NCBI GenBank assembly: GCA_027482795.1
Contig: JAIXVS010000030.1
Location: 1 to 6,661, forward strand
Length of the DNA stretch: 6,661 nucleotides
Source of the DNA: Rhodobacter sp.
GTDB lineage: Bacteria > Pseudomonadota > Alphaproteobacteria > Rhodobacterales > Rhodobacteraceae
Reading direction: 5' to 3'
The notes under the pieces are model-generated. The model saw only the letters and a list, made by a program, of their open reading frames with translations. It made no database searches and was not told the DNA's origin. How positions within the stretch are numbered: position 1 is the first letter of the stretch; each line of letters starts with the position of its first letter. The translations under genes were made by a program, and so were the position numbers. Positions 1-3,977 of this stretch are shown one piece after another.

Positions 1-243
1 CAGCATCATCATTTCGGCAGGATTGGCCCCTGCCCCCAGCGCATCAACCGCCAGTTTATAAAGGTAAGGGGTGGTAAAGCCCACCAATTTGGCCAGCAGC
101 AGCAGCACAAGTGCCGCAACCACGCGCCGCTTCACCCAAGCCTGCCCATCGGGCCAGAGATACGGGATCACGCGGCGAATGGTGACCCATCCGCTGGCGG
201 CTTGTTCGGGAATATCGGCAGAGGTTGCGGTATTTTTGCGCAT
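1..243 (-). CDS. Atm1-type ABC exporter, N-terminal part (runs off left edge)
   Basis: Seen: an open frame of 81 codons with no stop before the window edge. It starts at the ATG at 243-241, with a GTAGGA ribosome site about six bases upstream. The protein opens with a polar cytoplasmic stretch, then a VIPYLWPDG-like segment (around residues 25-33). A hydrophobic helix rich in Val, Ala and Leu follows (about 41-58), then the TTPYLYKLAVDAL motif (about 57-69). Known: this pattern begins the half-transporters of the Atm1/HMT1 family, fused permease-ATPase proteins of about 600 residues. They act as inner-membrane homodimers, and bacterial members are thought to export glutathione-linked sulfur or heavy-metal species. 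Inferred: the transmembrane core and the Walker-type ATPase domain lie outside the window. The gene follows the LysM gene in the same direction, 112 bp after its stop, so co-transcription is possible if the hairpins between them do not terminate. Family assignment is good; substrate is unknown. Confidence 0.82.
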   Translation of the reverse strand, partial: MRKNTATSADIPEQAASGWVTIRRVIPYLWPDGQAWVKRRVVAALVLLLLAKLVGFTTPYLYKLAVDALGAGANPAEMMML

Positions 244-253
244 ATGATCCTAC

Positions 254-277
254 GGGGGGCACCTTTGGTTGCCCCCT
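254..277 (-). promoter_or_regulatory. Hairpin just upstream of the exporter's ribosome site
   Basis: Positions 255-261 (gggggca) pair perfectly with 270-276 (tgccccc) around an eight-base loop. The hairpin ends only two to three bases before the GTAGGA ribosome site of the Atm1-like gene. No T tract follows on the minus strand, so it is a poor intrinsic terminator. It could instead affect translation or mRNA stability of the exporter. The structure is clear; the function is inferred. Confidence 0.35.
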
Positions 278-303
278 ACCTATGCCCGTTTGTGGGGGAT
301 TGC

Positions 304-331
304 CAGTGCCCCCGCCAAGGCGAGGGCACTG
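304..331 (-). terminator. Hairpin after the LysM gene, possible weak terminator or attenuator
   Basis: The arms 304-315 and 320-331 pair around a four-base loop (caag), starting 25 bp after the LysM stop. The only interruption is position 312 with 323. In minus-strand RNA this is a G-U wobble, so the stem is continuous; in plus-strand RNA it is a C-A mismatch. The structure therefore fits RNA of the LysM-exporter direction. No T run follows, so strong Rho-independent termination is unlikely. It may partly separate the two genes or protect the 3' end of the LysM mRNA. Confidence 0.45.
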
Positions 332-355
332 CATTCGCGCACAGGTGTAAGGGCG

Positions 356-1402
356 CTATTGCGCGGCAGGAATGGTAAAGACTTGGCCTGGGTAAATCAG
401 ATTGGGGTCTTTGATCTTGTCCTTATTGGCCTCGTACACTTGGATATACAAAAGGCCATCGCCAAGGGTCGCCTCGGCAATGGCCCACAGCGTTGCACCC
501 GTTGCAATTTCAACCACCACGGGTTCGGGCGCAGCGGCGGCCAAAGCCTCGGGCGCGGATTTGGTGATTTGCATCTCATAGCGGGAAGTCACTTTACCCG
601 CGGCGTCCAACTGGTCGGCGCGCAGCGTGTGTTCGCCCGCCGCAACCCCTGCCAAATCGGCGTTAAAGCTGCCGTCCGCCATGATCGGGGCCGATGCGGT
701 ATCGACATTATCGACATACAGACGCACCACCGCGCCCGCCGCGCCGCGCCCACCGATGCGGATCAGATCGCCGTCATAGGTGACGGTGTCGATGGTGATA
801 TTGGCAATATCAGCCCCATCCACCACAGCCACGCCCGCATTGGTTACCGTCAGGGCCGCGCCTGCGGTGGTTGGGTCTAGCACAACCTTATCGGTGCCTT
901 CCACTTCCACACCATCAGTGGCCTTGGACAGAACTGTCAGCACGCGCGGCTTATCAGACGGCGCAAGGGTGAACAGGCTGGTATAGGCGCCCGCGCTATC
1001 AGCCATGGCAAAGGAAGCCTCGGCGCCATCAATGCGCAGCGATACGCGCGCGCCCGCTTCGGCAGCGCCTGCGATGGTGGCCGCGCCATCAGGTTCGATG
1101 CGCACCACGTCCAGCGTGGGGGCGATACGATCTGCGGCAGGGGCAGGTTCGGTGGCGGGGGCTGGTTCTGCCGCAGGCGCTGGTTCTGCCGCAGGCGCGG
1201 CGGGCGCTGGTTCTGCCGCAGGGTCAGCAGGCGCTGGATCTGCCGCAGGGGCTGCGGGGGCTGGTTCGGCTGCCGCCACGGCTTCGGCGGGCGCGGCGGG
1301 CGGCGCGCTTTGCGTGGCAAACCACAGCCCAATCACAGCGGCGATAACCACCGCCGCCCCTGCCACGATTTTCACGGCATTGTTAGAAATACCTGCCATC
1401 AT
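356..1402 (-). CDS. Membrane-anchored LysM domain protein with Ala-Pro linker and Ig-like repeats
   Basis: A 348-residue protein. Residues 10-29 form one hydrophobic helix (AGAAVVIAAVIGLWF region), probably an uncleaved signal anchor placing the rest in the periplasm. Residues 32-91 are an Ala/Pro/Glu linker made of repeated EPAPAA-like units. Residues about 94-177 and 203-280 look like two beta-rich Ig-like modules (patterns such as ADSAGAYTSLFTL and ADGSFNADLAG). Residues 296-346 are a LysM domain with TLWAIAEATLGDG, YEANKDKI and DPNLIYPGQVF. Known: LysM binds N-acetylglucosamine-containing glycans such as peptidoglycan. No catalytic domain is seen, so a structural or scaffolding envelope role is inferred. 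Two adjacent ATGs (1402 and 1399) fit an AGGAG site at 1412-1408, with spacings of 5 and 8 bases; either may be used. It is divergent from the LOG gene and upstream of the exporter gene. Confidence 0.85.
   Translation of the reverse strand: MMAGISNNAVKIVAGAAVVIAAVIGLWFATQSAPPAAPAEAVAAAEPAPAAPAADPAPADPAAEPAPAAPAAEPAPAAEPAPATEPAPAADRIAPTLDVVRIEPDGAATIAGAAEAGARVSLRIDGAEASFAMADSAGAYTSLFTLAPSDKPRVLTVLSKATDGVEVEGTDKVVLDPTTAGAALTVTNAGVAVVDGADIANITIDTVTYDGDLIRIGGRGAAGAVVRLYVDNVDTASAPIMADGSFNADLAGVAAGEHTLRADQLDAAGKVTSRYEMQITKSAPEALAAAAPEPVVVEIATGATLWAIAEATLGDGLLYIQVYEANKDKIKDPNLIYPGQVFTIPAAQ
1161..1277 (-). repeat. Direct repeats encoding the Ala-Pro linker of the LysM protein
   Basis: On the plus strand the unit gctggttctgccgcagg starts at 1161, 1179 and 1206. 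One-mismatch or degenerate copies start at 1233 and 1260. The spacing is 18, 27, 27 and 27 bases, all multiples of three, so each copy adds whole 6- or 9-residue blocks (EPAPAA or EPAPAAPAA type). This looks like in-frame expansion of a flexible periplasmic spacer. It is coding sequence, not a CRISPR array or mobile element. Confidence 0.85.
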
Positions 1403-1429
1403 ACCCTCTCCTATCTATCGCTTATGTCG

Positions 1430-1449
1430 TGTCTGTAGTATCCCAGACA
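1430..1449. repeat. Inverted repeat TGTCTG-N8-CAGACA, possible operator
   Basis: Perfect 6-bp arms at 1430-1435 and 1444-1449 are separated by eight bases. The dyad lies in the divergent promoter region, about where the -35 area of a promoter using TACAAT (1458-1463) would fall. Its size and symmetry suit a dimeric regulator. No known binding consensus was recognised. Confidence 0.4.
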
Positions 1450-1468
1450 TTGACGAATACAATATCAT

Positions 1469-1483
1469 GTTTTGTCGCAAAAC
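1469..1483. repeat. Inverted repeat GTTTTG-N3-CAAAAC, possible operator or leader hairpin
   Basis: Perfect 6-bp arms at 1469-1474 and 1478-1483 flank the three bases TCG. The site ends five bases before the AGGA ribosome site of the LOG gene and follows the TACAAT box by five bases. It would therefore cover the likely transcription start. It could be a repressor site for the LOG operon or a small hairpin at the mRNA 5' end. Confidence 0.4.
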
Positions 1484-1499
1484 CACGTAGGAAAGTGCA

Positions 1500-2060
1500 A
1501 TGGCCCAAACAAGCCTGTCGATCTGTGTCTTTTGCGGCGCAAGAGAGGGGACTAACCCCGCCCATGCGCAGGCCGCGCGCGATTTGGGCGCGGCCATTGC
1601 CGAAATGGGGGCAAGGCTGGTGTATGGCGCGGGGGATGTGGGCCTGATGGGCCTTGTAGCGCGCGCGGCCATGGCGGCGGGGGCCAATTGTTTGGGCGTG
1701 ATCCCCCAGCATCTGCTGGACCTAGAGGTGGGCAAGCGCGATTTGACCGAGTTTATAGTCACCGAAAACATGCACGAACGAAAGATGACGATGTTTTTGC
1801 AAAGCGATGTCATCGCCGTTCTGCCGGGCGGTGCGGGCAGCCTTGATGAATTTTTCGAGGTGTTGACATGGGCGCAAATTGGCCTTCACCAAAAGCCAAT
1901 CATTTTAATCAATAGTGCAGGGTATTGGGGCCCGCTGCTTGCGCTTATCGAACATGTTATTGCCCAAGGCTTTGCTGCGCCATCCTTGCGGGGGCTGTTT
2001 TTGGTGGTCGATGATGTGGCGGGGTTGCGCGCAGCGGTCGCGGATGTGCCCCGCGCATGA
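1500..2060 (+). CDS. LOG-family (TIGR00730) Rossmann-fold nucleotide phosphoribohydrolase
   Basis: A 186-residue protein, normal length for the family. Visible motifs in order: SICVFCGA (7-14) at the N-terminus, VYGAGDVGLMG (41-51) forming the phosphate-binding loop, ENMHERKMTM (89-98) with the conserved Arg-Lys, and PGGAGSLDEFFE (109-120). The last matches the LOG signature PGGxGTxxE, with Ser in place of Thr. Known: LOG proteins cleave nucleoside 5'-monophosphates to a free base and ribose 5-phosphate. Those acting on cytokinin riboside monophosphates release active cytokinins, but many bacterial members use AMP or have unknown substrates. It is probably a cytosolic dimer. The start is supported by AGGA seven bases upstream. 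The stop codon overlaps the methyltransferase start by ATGA, so the two are translationally coupled. The family is secure; a cytokinin role is not shown. Confidence 0.9.
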   Translation: MAQTSLSICVFCGAREGTNPAHAQAARDLGAAIAEMGARLVYGAGDVGLMGLVARAAMAAGANCLGVIPQHLLDLEVGKRDLTEFIVTENMHERKMTMFLQSDVIAVLPGGAGSLDEFFEVLTWAQIGLHQKPIILINSAGYWGPLLALIEHVIAQGFAAPSLRGLFLVVDDVAGLRAAVADVPRA

Positions 2061-2698
2061 CACCCCATGCGCCCTATTGCCCTGCCCAAATGGTGCCTGC
2101 CTATGATGATCTGCACCGCATGGCGCAGGTTTTACTGGCGCAGAATATGGGCGCGGGCGCGGTGCTGGTATTGGGCGCTGGCGGCGGGAATGAAATGGCC
2201 GCCCTTGCCGCCGCCCGCCCCGATTGGCGGTTTGTTGGGGTGGATCCCGACGCGGCTATGTTGGATTTGGCACGTTCCAAATGCGCTGGTTTTGGGGGTC
2301 GCATCACCTATGTGCAGGGCAAAATCGAAGTTGCCCCTATGGGGCCATTCGATGGCGCGGTTTGCCTGCTGACACTGCATTTTTTGCCCAGCGAGGAACG
2401 ACTTGCAACATTACAGGCGCTGCGCGGGCGGCTAAAGGCGGGGGCTGCGCTGGTGGTGGCGCATCACTGCATCCCTGCGGGCGAGGCGGGGCTTTGGCTG
2501 CCCCGCTTTGCCGATTTTGCAGCCAATAATGGCGTGACGGGGCCTGGGCTGGCAAACGGCGCGCAGGCTTTGGGCCGCGCGCTGCCCATTCTAACCCCTG
2601 ATGAAGATATGGCCCTGATGCGCAGGGCAGGTTTTGCGGGTGTGGCGCAGTTCTTCCACGCCTTTACCTTTCGCGGCTTTGTGGGGATTGCCCAATAA
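2057..2698 (+). CDS. Class I SAM-dependent methyltransferase
   Basis: A 213-residue protein with a Rossmann-like methyltransferase fold. The SAM-binding motif I is VLVLGAGGGNE (36-46). The acidic residue after strand 2 is in VGVDPD (60-65). The motif around strand 4 is FDGAVCLLTLHFLP (98-111), followed by the LKAGAALVVAHH strand (127-137). An N-terminal segment with AYDDLHRMAQVLL (15-27) and a C-terminal FFHAFTFRGFV (199-209) probably shape the substrate pocket. Known: this general family methylates small molecules, nucleic acids or proteins, and the substrate cannot be named from these motifs. The start at 2057 overlaps the LOG stop (ATGA) and lacks a clear ribosome site, as expected for coupled translation. 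A later ATG at codon 12 is possible but less likely. A terminator begins at the base after its stop. Confidence 0.85.
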   Translation: MTPHAPYCPAQMVPAYDDLHRMAQVLLAQNMGAGAVLVLGAGGGNEMAALAAARPDWRFVGVDPDAAMLDLARSKCAGFGGRITYVQGKIEVAPMGPFDGAVCLLTLHFLPSEERLATLQALRGRLKAGAALVVAHHCIPAGEAGLWLPRFADFAANNGVTGPGLANGAQALGRALPILTPDEDMALMRRAGFAGVAQFFHAFTFRGFVGIAQ

Positions 2699-2722
2699 AA
2701 AGGCCCGCAAAAGCGGGCCTTT
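2699..2722. terminator. Bidirectional Rho-independent terminator between convergent genes
   Basis: The perfect 10-bp stem aaaggcccgc / gcgggccttt surrounds an AAAA loop. On the minus strand it lies 18 bases after the sodB stop and runs into TTTTTATT, a strong terminator. On the plus strand it starts directly after the methyltransferase TAA and is followed by a shorter TTTAT, so it should also end the LOG operon, perhaps less efficiently. Confidence 0.92.
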
Positions 2723-2740
2723 ATCTGCAATTTCAACCAA

Positions 2741-3343
2741 TTACATCTTGGCTGCAACCGCTTCCCAATTGACCAATTTGTCCAAGAAATTGGTCAAATA
2801 GGCAGGGCGTTTGTTGCGGAAATCGATGTAGTACGAATGTTCCCACACATCACAGCCCAGCAGCGCGGTTTGGCCAAAGCACAAGGGGTTCACGCCGTTT
2901 TCGGTTTTGGTGATTTTCAGCGCGCCGCCTGCGTCTTTGACCAACCATGCCCAGCCAGACCCAAACTGGCCCGCGCCAGCAGCAGCAAAATCTTCCTTAA
3001 ACTTTTGGATCGATCCAAACGCCTCAACCAGTGCTTTTTCCAGATCGCCCGGCATGGCTTTGCCTTCGCCCGGCCCCATCACTTCCCAAAACAGGTTGTG
3101 GTTCCAGTGCTGGCTGGCATTGTTGAAAATGCCCGATTGCGCCACTGCGCCCGCCGCATAGGTGCCGCGCACGATATCGTCCAGCGATTTGCCTTCCCAT
3201 TCGGTGCCAGCAATCAGCTTATTGCCGTTGTCGACATAGGCCTTGTGGTGGATGTCGTGGTGAAATTCCAGTGTTTCGCGCGACATGCCCAAAGGGGCCA
3301 GCGCATCATGCGAATAGGGCAGATCGGGAAGGGTGAAGGACAT
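2741..3343 (-). CDS. sodB: Superoxide dismutase, Fe type
   Basis: A full-length 200-residue enzyme of the Fe/Mn superoxide dismutase family, converting superoxide to O2 and H2O2. The four metal ligands are in place: His28 (LEFHH), His82 (QHWNHNLFW), Asp165 and His169 (DVWEH). The gateway pair His32 and Tyr36 is in DIHHKAY. Gln78 (FNNASQHW) sits where Fe-type enzymes carry the active-site Gln, and the Mn-type Gln in the C-terminal domain is not evident, so Fe is the likelier metal. Some alphaproteobacterial relatives can use either metal, so this is not proof. No signal peptide is seen, so it is cytosolic. The start has AGGAG (3355-3351 region) about seven bases upstream. It follows soxG by 82 bp in the same direction and ends before the shared terminator. 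Transcription may come from its own promoter, by read-through from the sox genes, or both. Confidence 0.96.
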   Translation of the reverse strand: MSFTLPDLPYSHDALAPLGMSRETLEFHHDIHHKAYVDNGNKLIAGTEWEGKSLDDIVRGTYAAGAVAQSGIFNNASQHWNHNLFWEVMGPGEGKAMPGDLEKALVEAFGSIQKFKEDFAAAGAGQFGSGWAWLVKDAGGALKITKTENGVNPLCFGQTALLGCDVWEHSYYIDFRNKRPAYLTNFLDKLVNWEAVAAKM

Positions 3344-3370
3344 CGGCTATCTCCTGTTATATGGCTTGCC

Positions 3371-3401
3371 CTTATAAGTGGCGTTTTATGGCAGACGTCA
3401 A
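3371..3401 (-). promoter_or_regulatory. Candidate sodB promoter
   Basis: On the minus strand TTGACG (3401-3396) matches five of six bases of the -35 consensus. TATAAG (3376-3371) matches five of six of the -10 consensus. The spacer is 19 bases, longer than the preferred 17. The -10 box overlaps the 8-bp palindrome CTTATAAG (3371-3378). It would give a leader of about 20 bases to the sodB ATG. No recognisable iron- or redox-regulator box was seen. Confidence 0.4.
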
Positions 3402-3425
3402 GGCCAAGCTGGTTCTGTTTGGCAG

Positions 3426-3977
3426 CTAAATCTCGGTTCCCGCTTTGGCGGCGTGGCACAACAGGTCGAACACATATTGCGCGACCGAAGCAAAGCAGAT
3501 CACCGTGGCATTGCCCCCGTCCACCCAAAACGCAGCGGGCACTTGGGCAAGGCGGGTGCGGCGCAGCTCTTTTGGGCCAAGGGCGGTGAAATCGGTTGGG
3601 GACAGTTTGGCCAAAACCGAAGCGGCCATGCCGTCAATTGCAAACACCGCGCGGGCGTCTGATACATCCAGCGCCAGATGGTGCTGGCCTGCCAGCGCCG
3701 TTGCAATCGCCTCCAGCGCGGCGGGCACATCGGCGTGGGGCATCATCAGCAGGTATTCATCGGGCGACATCCATGCGCAGCGTTTGCCGCCCGCCGTTTC
3801 AATGCCGCGCATCTGCGGGATGGCGCAGCCCGTTGCGGCCTTGATAGCGCCCGCCAACCCCGCCACATCGGGCGCGGCGCGCAGGGTGATCATGCCCATC
3901 GGGCCAACGTCGCGGATGCGGGCATAGCCTGTGAAAGTGGCCCCGTTCAGGGCAGATGCGGCTGCGGGATTAGACAT
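3426..3977 (-). CDS. soxG: Sarcosine oxidase gamma subunit
   Basis: A 183-residue protein matching the SoxG family, the small gamma subunit of heterotetrameric sarcosine oxidase (not the sulfur-oxidation Sox proteins). Visible family features are the N-terminal SALNGATFTGYARIRDVGP region, CAWMSPDEYLLMMP near residues 67-80, ALDVSDARAVFAIDG (101-115) and LAKLSPTDFT. The C-terminal half contains RTRLAQVPAAFWVDGG and SVAQYVFDLLCHAA. Known: gamma resembles the GcvT fold and has no catalytic site of its own; it joins SoxA, SoxB and SoxD. I place the start at 3977, not at the in-frame ATG at 4001. AAGGGG lies nine bases before 3977, no ribosome site precedes 4001, and the family begins with a short MSNP-like end. 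The start overlaps the soxA stop by eight bases, indicating translational coupling. sodB follows after 82 bp with no evident terminator between. Confidence 0.88.
   Translation of the reverse strand: MSNPAAASALNGATFTGYARIRDVGPMGMITLRAAPDVAGLAGAIKAATGCAIPQMRGIETAGGKRCAWMSPDEYLLMMPHADVPAALEAIATALAGQHHLALDVSDARAVFAIDGMAASVLAKLSPTDFTALGPKELRRTRLAQVPAAFWVDGGNATVICFASVAQYVFDLLCHAAKAGTEI

Larger units (their letters stand above)
1403..1499. promoter_or_regulatory. Divergent intergenic control region (LysM gene / LOG gene)
   Basis: These 97 bp are AT-richer than the flanking genes and must hold the start signals for both directions, unless transcription enters from outside. On the plus strand a -10-like TACAAT lies at 1458-1463, 36 bases before the LOG ATG, but no good -35 box sits at standard spacing. 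A TTGACG at 1450-1455 has no matching -10. The LOG ribosome site is AGGA at 1489-1492, seven bases from the ATG. I could not choose a minus-strand promoter with confidence. Two perfect inverted repeats lie here and are listed separately. Confidence 0.5.

Noticed and set aside
56..334. Minus-strand frame of 92 codons overlapping the exporter start
   Set aside because: It is out of frame with the Atm1-like protein and has a Gly/Pro/Arg-rich translation typical of shifted frames. The true gene is open to the edge in another frame.
269..880. Plus-strand frame of 203 codons at the left of the window
   Set aside because: It is a shadow of the LysM gene, whose domains and codon pattern are clearly on the minus strand.
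1161..1277. CRISPR-like regular repeats
   Set aside because: The units are 17-18 bases, have no unique spacers, and encode an in-frame Ala-Pro linker.
1450..1478. Promoter using TTGACG at 1450-1455 as the -35 box for the LOG gene
   Set aside because: At 16-18 base spacing the downstream hexamers are GC-containing and do not resemble a -10 box.
1005..1490. Plus-strand frame of 161 codons with Gly-Ala-Ser repeats opposite the LysM gene
   Set aside because: It is the antisense reading of the Ala-Pro linker repeats; high GC keeps the opposite frame open. It has no ribosome site and no recognisable family.
2837..3589. Plus-strand frame of 250 codons across sodB and soxG
   Set aside because: It runs opposite two well-supported genes and through their intergenic region, with no domain features.
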